This document shows, piece by piece, positions 1 to 12,059 of a stretch of DNA of 64,000 nucleotides. The position numbers and the translations under genes were made by a program. The notes below the pieces were generated by a model, which was not told where the DNA came from, searched no databases, and saw only the letters and a list, made by a program, of their open reading frames with translations. Positions within the stretch are counted from its first letter, which is position 1; each line of letters starts with the position of its first letter. The DNA is from Cydia pomonella. Its lineage: Eukaryota > Arthropoda > Insecta > Lepidoptera > Tortricidae. The stretch is from contig NC_084727.1 in NCBI RefSeq assembly GCF_033807575.1, forward strand, positions 8,308,001 to 8,372,000, given 5' to 3'.

Positions 1-122
1 AAGGCCTCCTCCATGCATGACCACGATTTCCTATTTTGCGCGAGTCTAGTCCAGGTGCCACCGGCGAACTCTTCTATGTCGTCTCTCCAGCGTCGGCGCG
101 GGTGGCCCTGGCGGGCTCGCAC
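1..122 (-). mobile_element. LINE ORF 3' fragment
   Basis: The minus strand reads RQGHPRRRWRDDIEEFAGGT and WTRLAQNRKSW, the common C-terminal end of insect non-LTR retrotransposon polyproteins. Cut by the window edge. Confidence 0.75.
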
Positions 123-129
123 TTAATTC

Positions 130-235
130 AATAAGTACCCTCAATACAAGCCTTATTGAGCTTACTGTGGGACTTAGTCAATTTGTGTAATAATGTCCTA
201 TAATATTTATTATTTATTTATTAAATAATTATCCT
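130..235 (+). mobile_element. SINE 3' tail fragment (gacgaccgg family)
   Basis: Contains gtaccctcaatacaagcctt, attgagcttactgtgggact and an ATTT-rich tail, as in the full copies at 7093 and 17401. Confidence 0.8.
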
Positions 236-906
236 TTTTATCCTATTGTAAACCCAGACATTGAAGGGCTTTTTGGAGCGTTTCCTTGCACTTTGACAGA
301 AAGTCAATAAATTGTATGCACGAAGAGGGTAAAACTATTGACACACATTAAAAATATACCTAGTTATTCTTCTTGTACCTACACAGTTTGCACAATAAAT
401 ATTTCTGATTTCCTAAAAAAATAGATTTTTTTGGGTTGGATCCTTTTTCCTAAATTTTAATCAGTTCTAGACTGATTTAATTTATGAAATTTTCTGTATA
501 GGAATGTCACAAATTTGGAACTATATTTTTTGTAAAGTGAATAAACATACAACTTTTTCGATTTTCTTTCTTCAAAAATCGACTTCATAAAACGTAACAA
601 GGAAACACACAAAAACACTCCACCAATAATTTTCTTCTAACCCTAAGGGTGCAAAAACCCAAGAGTACAAAATAGATGGTTTAATAAGCGAGATATCAAT
701 GGAAAGTGAAATGTATTACGTAATGACAATGTAAAAATAAAAGCGAACATACATAAAAAAATATTAATAGATTATTATTTATTACAAGTCTTACAAGAAT
801 GACTGAAACTATTAATATTTAGAATTTATAAAGACATCATTTTATCTTATTTAAATTAGTGCGTCTATTTACTCCCCAACATACCTTGTCAAGTTGACAG
901 CGCGAT
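236..906. other. AT-rich DNA, no gene recognised
   Basis: No coding exon, splice-bounded open frame or clear repeat structure was seen in this stretch. Confidence 0.6.
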
Positions 907-1088
907 GAGCGTGCGCGTTAGAGGGTCTGCCATCTTGTGGCCTGAATCGGAACAATAAACATGTAAATTCATAGTAGGTTCTGCCATCTCGTGGGCTACA
1001 TTGGAACAATAAACATCACATTTACGCCTCGCGCCAAAAATCTGACGGCTCCTGTGCTGCCTCCTATAGTTCATGCACGCTCCCTATA
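907..1088 (+). mobile_element. MITE-like repeat, gagggtctgccatcttgtgg family
   Basis: Contains two gttctgccatct-type blocks, cctcgcgccaaaaatctgac and ends atgcacgctccctata. Other copies at 31852, 46802 and (inverted) 61250. The best copy has inverted ends TATAGGGACCGTGC / GCACGCTCCCTATA. Confidence 0.8.
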
Positions 1089-1386
1089 ATGGCATTGTGA
1101 ACTTTGTTCTGGCAAAGTTGCTGCAGAGTTAGCGCAGATGGACACTAACTCCTTCTGTAAGTGCTACAACAAAATCCTATCGATGCGATCAGTGTACAAT
1201 TTTGGTCACATTTTCTTGATATCTCTATTGACATCTTGTACTCCGGGTTGCCCTGCATTTAGGTTGCCCCCGTCTGGGTTTGGTCTAACCCGCTAGTCTA
1301 GCTGTTTTAGGCACTAATCTATCGCAATCCCGGTTCCCGGGAATTATCCCTGAATCCCTGTTTTCTTAATGAATGAACTCGTAATA

Positions 1387-1891
1387 AATATAGTATGAAT
1401 TTTCTCAAATTTTTTCAGCCTAAGACCCTAATATGTTAAACAAAAGCCATTGTTTCTCTTGTGCGTGCGATGGGCTCCCGTTTAGAGCGCGTGGCAAAGA
1501 AATAATGTCTTTTAAAAATCTGCTGTATCGTGGTGGTTTTAAGGTTCAAATCTATGTAATAATATGCATATATTTGGTTAAGTTTTGGAGGAGGAAACAA
1601 TCGAGTACGAAACATCGTTCTGAGATTTTTACGCAAGATTTTTCGCCTTACCTGGCGTTGTCCTTATTGCACTAGTTTTAGGAGTCGCTTCCGGATATAT
1701 TCACCTAAAATATTGAAATCTCCGCTCCCGTATCCTTTTAAAACCACCACGATACAACCGCTTTTTAAACGACATTCTGGCTTTGCCACGCGCCTAAAAT
1801 GGGAGGCGCTCGCACAAAAGAAACAATGGCTTTTATTGAACAGATTAGGGTCTTAGGCGTAACAATCATTTGAGAAAATGTATACTATACT
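1387..1891. mobile_element. Foldback element with long arms
   Basis: The left arm (caaaagccattgtttctctt, taaaaccaccacgatac in reverse) is repeated in inverted form at 1735-1891 (aagaaacaatggcttttatt). Arms are about 150 bp around a 180-bp loop. Open frames here are by-products of the arms. Confidence 0.8.
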
Positions 1892-3369
1892 TGTGTAAAT
1901 GCCTAAGTGAAGGCTAGCCACATTATCGTATTGACTAAACACTCAGCCATCCATTTCTTACCCCTCAGCGCATTTCAATAAAAGATATTTTCCCAGAATC
2001 CTAAAGAATATTTAAAACAAAAACCCGTCTAATCCCGGTAATCCCGTAGTATTCCCGGGAACGACTCTAGGCAACTGTTGCTTTCTGTGTATTAAAGCTA
2101 AGCTAGGTTACTAATAAATGTAAAGGTAAGTTTGTAGATATGTCTGTTTTCAGGGATTTTTTATTGGTGTATTTTCACTGGTGTACTTACACATAAATGT
2201 AAATGAAAAAGTCATTCTCCAGATTTGTGTCTGCATGTAAACTCCGTCAAACTGTTTGACGGAGTTGAGTCTGACCGCAGTCATATATGTAATTTGAGAA
2301 TGACCCAAAAGCAGCTCATATACGGGCCGATTTTATTTGTGTTGTCGATTTGTGCCCGCGTCTAAACTCCGTCAAACCATATTAAATGTATGGAAAGTTT
2401 GACGGAGTTGAGTCTGACCGCAGTCATTTAATTTGAGAATGACCCAAAAGCAGTGTCATATACGGGGCGATTTTTGTGCCGTCAGTTTTTTCCGTTGGAT
2501 TTGAATAAAATTTAGCTGTTTTGAAGAGTCCCTTATTCTTGATGGAGTTAATATCTAAGTAATCCCAATTTGGAACACGAAAATGAAACGTTGAGTTGCG
2601 AAAATACCAAAAGATTTTGTAACTCAGTGTCAGTGAAAGATTTTTAATCTTTTGACCGATAAAGACGTCATATACAGCCCAATCCTTCAGGCGTACCGAC
2701 AAGGTTCACGATTACGCGCCGCGTACGATAGGCGTGGCGGTCAAAAGGTTAAAGACAAGGCACCAGTAGTCAGCCTTTTCACGAAATTTCTATGTTCAAG
2801 ATCGTTTTATTTGCCCACTAATTGACCAATAAGAATCATTAATGTTTATTCTCCATTATGCTCGGAAATGTTCATCTTATTGTAGCAAAAATAGTACGGG
2901 AAGTTCTTCGTTATGGTCAAAGTCAAATTAAAAAAATTCAAACCATTATTGTCGTATTTTAGCGGACGGAAAAGTATATCCTAAAGTCTCGTTTCATTAT
3001 TTTTTACTAAAAATACCTAATTTGAAGTTTTGCCGTTATTTAAATCTTATAGGATTTTTTATTATATCGCTTAGGTATTCCTAAAATTTTTTCACTGAAA
3101 AATTGAATATTTTTAATAAAAAAATTGAATTTAATGATTTTCGGTACGTAAATAATCAATAAAATTACTATGAATTCACTGCTCCTTTTCTTTAATGAGC
3201 GAGAGCCGGAAACGACAATAAGAAGTGAGTTTACGTGCGCGAGCGCATAGGGATGGGATTAATCCATAAATACAGATAAGGCTACGGCCGATTGGGATAG
3301 GGATAAGGAACAGGAACAAAGGGATACTCGAAAGATAAGGACTAATCATATCTACCAAAAGTACCTATG
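1892..3369. other. Noncoding DNA with a local tandem repeat
   Basis: No gene recognised. 2222-2475 is a two-unit tandem repeat, listed separately; the rest is AT-rich. Confidence 0.6.
2222..2475 (+). repeat. Two-unit tandem repeat with hairpin
   Basis: Units 2222-2334 and 2347-2475 share aactccgtcaaac, gtttgacggagttgagtctg and gagaatgacccaaaagcag. Each has the inverted pair aactccgtcaaac / gtttgacggagtt around a short loop. Confidence 0.85.
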
Positions 3370-3616
3370 CTATACTCTGTATCTTTAGTTATTTAAATAA
3401 AAGTAAACAAACAATTTGTACATTTTCGGGTAGTTATAACATTCATTGGTTAACCAACCAAATACAAAACCGCCTGGATCTGTCACTGAACGACCTGACT
3501 TTGACCAACATTATTTGATCATGTAATGTTTTCATCTACCCTCAACTGGCTTAAGGAGCCATTTGAGGGTAGATTTTGTTTACTTTTACTTGAATACCTA
3601 AAGATACAGAGTATAG
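3370..3616 (+). mobile_element. 247-bp MITE, copy 1
   Basis: Terminal inverted repeats of about 40 bp starting ctatactctgtatctttag, plus an internal palindrome ctaccctcaactggcttaag / gagccatttgagggtag. Confidence 0.88.
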
Positions 3617-3727
3617 GTAGGGTTGCCATAAGTATTCGGAACTGATACAGCGGTATACAGGACAAAAACGGGACGGGAAAAAATACGGGACGCGATACTT
3701 AAATACGGGGACAGTCTCATATATACC

Positions 3728-3974
3728 CTATACTCTGTATCTTTAGGTATTCAAGTAAAAGTAAACAAAAACTACCCTCAAATGGCTCCTTAAGCCAGTT
3801 GAGGGTAGATAAAAACATTACATGATCAAATAATATAGGTCAAAGTCAGGTCGTTCAGTAACAGATCCAGGCGGTTTTGTATTTGGTTGGTTAACCAATA
3901 AATATTATAACTACCCGAAAATATACAAATTATTTGATTACTTTTATTTAAATACCTAAGGATACAGAGTATAG
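3728..3974 (-). mobile_element. 247-bp MITE, copy 2, opposite orientation
   Basis: Same length and sequence as 3370-3616 but inverted, 111 bp away. A shared unique landmark is aaaaccgcctggatctgt read on opposite strands. Confidence 0.88.
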
Positions 3975-4018
3975 CTATAGGCCCGAAAATGTGTAACCCT
4001 TTTGTCTAATTATTTAAT

Positions 4019-4240
4019 ATAATTATAAATAAATAAATATTAGGGGACATCTGACAAAGATCAACATAACCCCAAACTAAACAAAGCTCTTGTCCTATGG
4101 GTACTAGGCGACGACATATACATAGAAAACACCCATGACCCAAGAACAAATATCTTCGTTCATTACACAAGTAAATGCCCTTAACGCGATTCGAACCCGG
4201 GACCAACGGCTTCATAGACAGGGTCACTACCAATTATATG
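4019..4240 (-). mobile_element. tRNA-headed SINE, diverged subfamily
   Basis: Reverse strand reads a B box (gggttcgaatcgcg context), then cccatgacccaagaac-type body and an ATTT tail, as in 54015-54238. Confidence 0.75.
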
Positions 4241-5159
4241 AATTAAATAAATAATACAAACAAAAATCCGCAAAAAAATGATTTCCTCTTCAATTTAAAA
4301 TTTCATACGTTTTATACTAAACTCGCATGGTTCAATTTAGTACCAACATTTCTCGCTAGATGTCCCTGACTGTAGATAAGATGGCGCTATCCTTTGTTCG
4401 TCGTAGAATCGTGGGGTCGGCGCGGCGAGCTGCTTATAATTGTAATAATATACATATCGTGTTACTTTTGCAAGTCGACTATCCTGTACAAAGGATTCGT
4501 AAGACAAAATACTTGTTTAATATAGGTACAATAGAATAATTTATTTGCAAGAATAATACAAATCAAATCCAAATAAATATTTATCATATAAATCAAGTGA
4601 ATTCCAGCAGCTATCATGAGGAAACAACTCAAAATTTGTATCTAATTACTTTTGCACTCTTGTGGATAAAACGCAATTTTTTTATCAGGTTTTGGAGAAT
4701 AAAGTGAGCCTTTATGAGCTAGTGTGGTGAAATAGTTGATTGTTTTACAAGGGGGCGATGTAGTTGTTTAACCGCTCGTATAAAAATTTACACCCGAGCA
4801 AGTGAAAGATTTCAAAATTGAACCACGAGCGTAGCGAGTGGTTCGAGAACTGGAATCCCGTGCGTTGTGATGGTTTCAAGGCACGAGGGTTAAACAAACA
4901 TTGCCTTTGAGTGAAACGCAAAATTAATCACCACACCAATGCTAGGAAACTACTAACTATGAAATACCAAAATTCAAATTAAAACAAATCTAAATGAACG
5001 CAATAAAAAAATATCATTCTAAATCATCATTATAAAGTAAATTTTACTAGCTAACATAAGGGTACAACTCAAAATTAATATCTGATTACTTTGCCCCACA
5101 TGTGGATAAAATACAACTTTCTCATTAGTTTTAGATCAATCACGAGGGCCGTAACCAGT
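4241..5159. other. Noncoding DNA, no gene recognised
   Basis: AT-rich. Two diverged similar blocks, near 4545-4680 and 4970-5110 (tgtggataaaa with acaactcaaaatt), suggest an old duplication. Confidence 0.5.
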
Positions 5160-5264
5160 TGGTGGTGAAAATAAATATTTTCTTTTTAGGGTTCCTTAGC
5201 CAAATGGCATAAAACGGAACCCTTATAGTTTCGCCATGTCCGTCTGTCTGTCTGTCTGTCTGAC

Positions 5265-5296
<32 letters not shown>

Positions 5297-5935
5297 CGAG
5301 GCTTTGCTCCGTGGTAGTTAGTGCTAGAAAGCTGAAATTTGGCATGGATATATAAATCAATAAAGCCGACAAAGTCGTACAATAAAATCGAAAAAAATAA
5401 TTTTTTTTAGGGTACCTCCCCTACACGTAAAGTGGGGGTGAAATTTTTTTTTCGCTTCAACCCTAGAGTGTGGGGTATCGTTGGAAAGGTCTTTCAAAAC
5501 TAATAGGGGTTTTCAAGAAACATTTTTTGATAAAGTGAATATGTTCGGAGATGATCGCTCCGAAAGAAAAAAAAAATGTGTCCCCCCCCCTCTAACTTTT
5601 GAACCATAGGTCCAAAAAATATGAAAAAAATCGTGGAAGTAGAGCTTAAGAAAGACATTAAATGAAAACTATAGTGGACATGATCAGTTTAGCTGTTTTT
5701 GAGTTATCGCAAAAAGTTTTCCCTTCATAGTAAAAAGACTTATTTTAATTAGGTACTGATTACGCAAATTTGCCTATTTGTTTAACTCAGGTGAAAGGTA
5801 CCGTTTCATCCCTTGGTTAACAATTTACTATACTTTAAGCTCCAGTTTAGCTTATTGTGACGGAAGAGTAACTACGGAACCCTACACTGAGCGTGGCCCG
5901 ACATGCTCTTGGCCGGTTTTTTTTTATCACTTTTC
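5160..5935 (+). mobile_element. Lepidopteran interspersed repeat with TCTG microsatellite
   Basis: Starts tttagggttccttagccaaa, holds (TCTG)n at 5240-5295, then ggctttgctccgtggt and ends ggcccgacatgctcttggcc. A second copy is at 8640-9260; fragments at 12596-12665, 31365-31415 and (inverted) 22130-22400. Confidence 0.8.
5240..5295 (+). repeat. TCTG tetranucleotide microsatellite
   Basis: About 13 units of tctg/ctgt, one interrupted, internal to the surrounding interspersed repeat. Confidence 0.95.
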
Positions 5936-5954
5936 CAACTCGTTTCCCAGCATC

Positions 5955-6013
5955 AGCTGCTTACCATCCGGCAGGCCGTATGCTTGTTTGCCACCGACGT
6001 AGTATTAAAAAAA
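5955..6013 (+). mobile_element. LINE 3' tail fragment
   Basis: tgcttaccatccggcaggcc, cgtatgcttgtttgccaccg and acgtagtatt plus A-run; the same tail ends the copies at 44743-45067 and 32490-32815. Confidence 0.75.
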
Positions 6014-6265
6014 AAGCATCGATAGTCTATTTCCCATCTCTACGGCCCTTAGCCGAATCTTCGACCTACTGACAGCTTGATGCATTGATATATGTCCATG
6101 TGAACACACGCAGGATATGTCAAATGATCTATGGAATGATCTATAATGGGCTGGTCGAGAGTAACCTACTTTTCGGTCAGTGGAAGGTTTGGTAATGAAA
6201 TAAAAGAATAAGTAGAATTTACATAAACTTTATTACACAAAATATTCGTTGCTGCGGGCCGTATC

Positions 6266-6535
6266 GGCCCGATTCGAAGAATTATTAAGACACGTTTAAG
6301 ATATTGGAAAGATCTTAAAAATATCGATAACTAAACGACATGTCAAAATTGACGTTTATTTCGATTCCGCTGTGATCCCAATAAGATCTATATACGATAT
6401 TTGTAACATAAAAGTGGCATTGGTTGCCCGAATCGAGCTACTTCTTTCAGTTATACGACATACAAACGATATCCTAATGAAAACTTATCTAAACCAGAAC
6501 TTATCGTTATCTTATCTCATTCTTCGAATCGGGCC
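6266..6535 (-). mobile_element. MITE with GGCCCGATTCGAAGAAT ends
   Basis: Terminal inverted repeats ggcccgattcgaagaat / attcttcgaatcgggcc. Opposite orientation to the copy at 31457. Confidence 0.85.
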
Positions 6536-7092
6536 ATAGTAGATTTTTAACCAAGGAATGAAAGGCACTCATTTCTGCCTAGGTAGTTTTACGCTCGAAC
6601 GCAGTAAGGGCACCAATAGTCCGAGGCTAAAATGTTGCCTTTTAGCCGAATTAAACACTACTTTTCATTTCGAATAGGTAAAAAGAAAGTAAAACACATC
6701 TGTTTTTTTAAAACAGGGCTAAATATAATTTTTTGAATTTTTTTTAGGGTACTTTCCAACCATTAACCATGGGTATTAACTATTTAGGTAAAATATATGG
6801 AATGGGAGTTAAATATCAAAATGGAAATTGTAAAACAATTACAATAATATATTTAAAACCAAACTTCAATTTCTTATTGTAATAATAATAACATAATCGC
6901 ACTTGGAAAGTAAAATGCTCTAGTGCAGAAACGTATCACTTTCTGCTCATTTTTAAAACAACATTGACCCTCTTTCAGAGCATAAGAAATTAAAAAAATT
7001 ATGTTCAAATGGCGCACTTTACAAAAAAATAGACCTGACCACAAAAATTACGCAACAAATTCATTTCAAAAATACACCCATATATGTATTTT
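6536..7092. other. Noncoding DNA with repeat block
   Basis: The stretch around 6550-6900 (accaaggaatgaaaggca, gttttacgctcgaacgc) recurs inverted near 15290-15570. No gene recognised. Confidence 0.5.
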
Positions 7093-7353
7093 GACGACCG
7101 GTTTGGCCTAGTGGTTAGTGACCCTGCCTACGAAGCTGATGGTCCCGGGTTCAAATCCTGGTAAGGGCATTTATTCGTGTGATGAGCATGGATATTTGTT
7201 CCTGACTCATGGATGTTTTCTATGTATTTATAAATATTTATATATTATATATATCGTTGTCTAAGTAACCTCAACACAAGCCTTAATGAGCTTACTGTGG
7301 GACTTAGTCAATTTGTGTAATAATGTCCTATAATATTTATTTATTTATTTATG
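7093..7353 (+). mobile_element. tRNA-headed SINE, full length
   Basis: Head gacgaccggtttggcctagt with A box (tggcctagtggttagtg) and B box (gggttcaaatcc), then a conserved body and TTTA-rich tail. Confidence 0.88.
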
Positions 7354-7654
7354 TATATCGTGCAATGATAGGATACCTATTGCGATATTCTTTAACATGG
7401 CCGCTTCCTTCTCAAGATTGCGGCTTCCGTCTTACGTGCGGCGCGTGCGACTGCATTAATGCACGAGTCTCGTTATTCAACGAGGTTTTCTTTAAAAATG
7501 TGAAATATTTACTAGTTTCGGTGAAAGCTTTATCGTCTCTCCTAGACGTAAAGTTTTGTAATTATTTATTTAAGGTGACATTTAGGATGTTAGCAGCTGC
7601 AACTGTTGCGGCGTTGTTGTTGCCTCATTTCAAATGTAACCTTACGGAGGAAGA

Positions 7655-8400
7655 ATAGCTTTGCGATCCTAGCGAAGCAACGGTATCTTTTCTATGAAAT
7701 TCCGTTTCTACAGAAAACATTTTCCACTCACTAAATCTGAACAAAACACTTTGATTTTGATGTCGATCGGGTCAGCATAATATGTTATAGATTTATAGGT
7801 TTCGCTTTAACAATAAAATAAAGGTTGGATTGCAAATTTTGTAAAAAAAAGAGACCTATTAACGGCACCAATCATGGAACATTTAAGAAAAAATTTGGAG
7901 TGTTTTTGATATTTCACCGACACCTGTAAAATTTCTACCGCTTTACGCTTTAAAACTTGAATGTCCAATTCGTCCTTTATGTTTTCTATGTATTTAATGA
8001 AAGCTACTGCAATTGGTTTCAATATTATTAACCAATTAAAACTATGGTTTTTTGCTCCAGTCATGGAATGTATGGTGCCATTCATTTTCGAAGTAACAAA
8101 TATCAATGAAAAATTAAACTTAAGCAGCTCTTTGGCTCTTGTTTATGGTACAATGTTGCCAGCGATTAAAAACTGATGGTAAATACTTGTTTTACAGGAT
8201 TTGTCTATACCATTTCATTACTGATGCCTGTTGCATTATAGGAGTGTTTGCTATATCAACCTAGTTTTTCATTGTTATTGACACAATAGAAAAAAAAACA
8301 TGGAGAATGGAAAATATTTAGAAGTGGAAAAATGTTTTCTCTGTTTGTATGGGCTACCACGTGGTATACTTTCTTCTTAAATAATTACAAAACTGTCCGT
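7655..8400 (+). mobile_element. Interspersed repeat, family also at 15575-16640 and 43435-43760
   Basis: Shares gaatagctttgcgatccta, gatgtcgatcg and ggaaaatatttagaagtgga with 43435-43760, and ttgatatttcaccgaca, atttctaccgcttta with 15575-15800. The open frames inside are not conserved proteins. Confidence 0.75.
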
Positions 8401-8639
8401 CTAGAAATGAGCGTTACTTTTAAAGTGACATGCAGAACGCAACATATTTCGAATTTCGAACATTTATTTTCAGATTCATATTCCATATTAATATATTCAT
8501 TAAATTAAAATTTTATATGTCATTGGTGTAATAATAATAAGTATGTCAGTTAAATAACAATTCATTAAAATAATTACCATCAAAAAAAGAGTAAAATAAA
8601 AACAATGAATAACACGTAATAAATAATCAACACAATTTA

Positions 8640-9260
8640 CATAGTCAAAATTACCCTTATAGTTTTGCCATCTCCGTCCGTCTGTCTGTCTGTCTGTCTG
8701 TCCGAGGCTTTGCTCCGTGGTCGTTAGTGCTAGAAAGCTGAAATTTGGCATGGATATATATAAATCAATAAAGCCGACAAACTCGTACTATAAAATATTT
8801 TTTTCTTTAGGGTACCTCCCCTACACGTAAAGTGGGGGTCATTTTTTTTTTTCAACCCTGCAATGTGGGATATCGTTGGAAAGGTCTTTCAACTAATAGG
8901 GGTCGTCTTCAACATTTTTTTTTGATAAAGTGAATATATTCGGAGATAATCGCTCCGAAAGAAAAAAAATGTATTCCCCCCCCGCTAATTTTTGAACCAT
9001 AGGTCAAAAAAATATGAAAAAATTCGTGGAAGTAGAACTTAAGAATGACTTTAAATGAAAACTATAGTGGATATGATCAGTTTAGCTGTTTTTCAGTTAT
9101 CTCAAAAAGTTTCCCCTTCATAGTAAAAAGACGTACATCCACAGTTCATCCCTTGGTTAACAATCTACTATACTTTAAGCTCCAGTTTAGCTTATTGTGA
9201 CGGAAGAATAACTACGGAACCCTATTCTGAGCATGGCCCGACATTCTCTTGGCCGGTTTA
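8640..9260 (+). mobile_element. Lepidopteran interspersed repeat with CTGT run, copy 2
   Basis: Near-copy of 5160-5935 with a shorter microsatellite at 8680-8702; ends ggcccgacattctcttggcc. Confidence 0.8.
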
Positions 9261-10019
9261 TTTTAGTAGTAATCAATAATAATCATTGACATGACAATAT
9301 TATTAACGTCAGACCAAGCTAAGTTGGCAGAGATTTTGATAACCCAGCCTGTGCAAGTGTTAAGTAAACGTCGTAGCAAGTAGTCGCAGCAAGTAACCTA
9401 TCAGCCGAGTCATATCTACTTATGAAGTTGATTTCGATCTCACTGGCAGTCATTTAATCGACATATAAAAGAAAAAAAAAACAATAATAGGTTCGTACTT
9501 AATTCCTTTATAATCAATATTTAAACATCCCACAACACTTCGCATTTTTCTATAACGGCACACAACTAAGCACAAATAAATTTTTTAAAGAAACAAACCC
9601 AGTTTAATAAATAATATTTTTGTAACAAGTAGAGTTTACCACTTTCTGAGTTATATCTATTATATTAATAATTGTGGATCTAGTGTTTCCTGGGTGAAAA
9701 TAGATCAAAAATGGTGCAAGAAATATAAATATAAAATATTTTACAAAAGCAACGTTTTTACGTATATATTTTCGCAGAAAAAAAAAAACAATACAAGAGA
9801 TTTTCTTTGCCGCCTTTTTATTTTTTTTATTAAAAAATAGAAGTGTATTTTTCTGCCGAAAATACGCCAACTTATTTGAGACAGCTAAATAGTCGCGGTA
9901 CCAACATTATAATACCTAATCCTAATAACTACTGATCATCTGTTTGGCTGTTTAATGGACCTATGCCATGCCTTCATTTGATATGGCCATTTCAACTTTC
10001 TAAAAAGTTTGGAACTCGA
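9261..10019. other. Noncoding AT-rich DNA
   Basis: No gene, exon or clear repeat recognised apart from short homopolymer runs. Confidence 0.55.
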
Positions 10020-10320
10020 CAATATATGCAACATATTAGTTATGGAAGGTAGAGGCAAGGAACGGAATCTCCATGTACCAAAAAGTGTCCGTCAAAAAAC
10101 CTTAAATAGGTGGCGCTACAATAGTTAGAATACTTGAAAAAAGAATTCAAATCATAGACAGCGCACTTCACTCCGTCAATAACGCCTAAGTTCTTAGCTA
10201 CTCTAGCGCTACTCTAGAGAGATTTGGAACTATTATTTATAGCTGACAGCTGGACACTTTTGCAACAGTTCTGGCTATGGAGATTGCATTCCTTACCTCC
10301 ACCTTCCATAATAGAAGTCT
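10020..10320 (-). repeat. Interspersed repeat, inverted copy of 25717-26035
   Basis: Shares ggtaaggaatgcaatctcca-type ends, aggtggcgctacaat, caataacgcctaagttctta with the reverse strand of 25717-26035. Confidence 0.75.
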
Positions 10321-10550
10321 TGAAATCGAGACTGCAATGTTCTTAACTTTTTAATTGACCATAAACTACGCACTTCGCGACCTATTTTTTAACCGCCAAA
10401 GTCAATTTTGCAGTTTATTTTTAGTAAATATATTACAAATAACACTGTTATTATTTGATCGTTTTCCAACTACTAGGAAATAACTTCCTATGGTCGTAGA
10501 ACGCGTGCTCGAGAAGTCATATTTTGTGCTTTGTCTTGAACATAGCTGAA

Positions 10551-10640
10551 GGCCTACCGTGTTGGCTCTCTGTCGCACTTATAAATTCGTACGTAAGTGT
10601 GACAGGGAGGCAACACGTCGAACGTGGTTCGCGGTAGGCC
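10551..10640 (+). mobile_element. 90-bp palindromic MITE
   Basis: ggcctaccgtgttg ... gcggtaggcc, foldback around cgtacgtaag. Found inverted at 62885-62972. Confidence 0.8.
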
Positions 10641-10839
10641 TTCTGCTTTTTGGGCCGCAGTAATGTCAGCCATGACCATGACACAAGATACACAAGAGAT
10701 AAAACAATAGTGAATACATCAAAACATATCCATTAATTCTAGGGACTATTTTAGATTTAAGCTAGTTATAGTAATCCTCTTATATATACATTATGTATAT
10801 TGTTATTGTAAATACAATGTTATGACGACCGGTATGTGT

Positions 10840-11096
10840 TGACGACGGGTCTGGCCTAGTGGGTAAGGGCCCTGCCTGTGAAGCCGATGGTCCTGGTTTC
10901 GAGTCCCGGTAAGGGCTTTTATTTGCGTGATGAGCACAGATATTTTCTATGTTTTTGATATTTGTTGCTATGTTTTCTATGTATTTAAGTATTTGTATAT
11001 TATTTATATAGTTGTCTGAGTACGAACACAAGCCTTCTTGGCTTACCGTGGGATTTAGTTAATTTGTGTAAGAATGTCCCTATAATTTTTTTTTTA
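10840..11096 (+). mobile_element. tRNA-headed SINE, full length
   Basis: Head gacgacgggtctggcctagt, B box ggtttcgagtcc, body and tail as at 7093. Preceded by a second partial head (gacgaccggtatgtgttg). Confidence 0.83.
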
Positions 11097-11553
11097 AATC
11101 ATGAATTTAAGTGCACAAAATCAGTTCATATACATTATTCGCAATAAAATGGGCTTAAAATCTACTTACCAACTTTTCTTACCTAATAAAATATAAAATT
11201 TCTTCGCCCAATTTTCACTTATTCGGCATAATTAAATTTCTGCAAATGCACCAACGTGGAGGCATTTGTATAAATTCCAAATTGTCTCATACAAATGCAA
11301 ATTTGCTATCGGGCCGTCCCTATCTCTTTTTGACAGCCCTGGGGACCGGGCATACTGTAGTGGGGAATAGGGTTGTCACGTCTATATTATATGTTTTTTC
11401 ATTTTATTATTTGTGAAATTGCTTGGAGATTTTATTTTCTAGCGCTTTGAAAGTAATTTAAATATTACTTTACCGTCCTTTGCGTTGCTGTGTCGGATAA
11501 AATATAGAACATGTTATAGAACATACTGAAAACAATAGACAACACATCAATAC

Positions 11554-11690
11554 GTACCGTCGCCATCAGATATATCGGAGCGCCCAAGGTGCTCACAAAT
11601 ATCTGGACACGCCTTTATTATCAAGGCGCTAGAGTGCATGCTCAGATATTTTTCACTTTTGCGCTTCGATATACCTGATGGCGACTGTAC
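11554..11690 (+). mobile_element. 137-bp MITE, gtcgccatcagatat ends
   Basis: Inverted ends gtaccgtcgccatcagatat / atatacctgatggcgactgt. A fragment of the same end occurs near 58765-58792. Confidence 0.82.
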
Positions 11691-11705
11691 AGATAGCATA
11701 ATAAT

Positions 11706-11960
11706 TCAGCCTATGAACGTCCCACTGCTGGGCACAGGCCTCCTTGCATGCACAAGGGGGCTTGGGCTATGGTCCCCACGCTGGCCCAATGCGCGTTGGG
11801 GTCTTCACAAACACGTTTGAATTCCCTCGCAGATGTATGCAGATTTCCTCACGATGGTTTCCTTCATGGGAAAGCTAGTGGTGAATATCAAATGATATTC
11901 CGTAGGTAAATAAGTTCCGAAAACTCATTGGATTGCCAGGATTTGAAAGTTAATGGACCT
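11706..11960 (-). mobile_element. Second SINE family, head truncated
   Basis: Contains aacgtcccactgctgggcac, aggcctcctt and ttcctcacgatggtttcctt, shared with 17147-17345 and 24625-24792. Confidence 0.75.
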
Positions 11961-12059
11961 CATATCCACTTGGCCATCGCCGCTTATAGAAAAGACAGAG
12001 AGCATATTAAAAAGTATACAAAACGAAATCTATATCCGAAATGCTCTCTCAGCTTTCTC

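Noticed and set aside
5240..5295. Short regular repeats considered as a CRISPR array
   Set aside because: A plain TCTG microsatellite in a eukaryotic transposon; no spacers.
7093..7170. tRNA-like sequences (also 17401, 24720, 40268, 45720, 48395)
   Set aside because: A and B boxes are present but the stems do not close and the sequences continue into SINE bodies; no functional tRNA gene.
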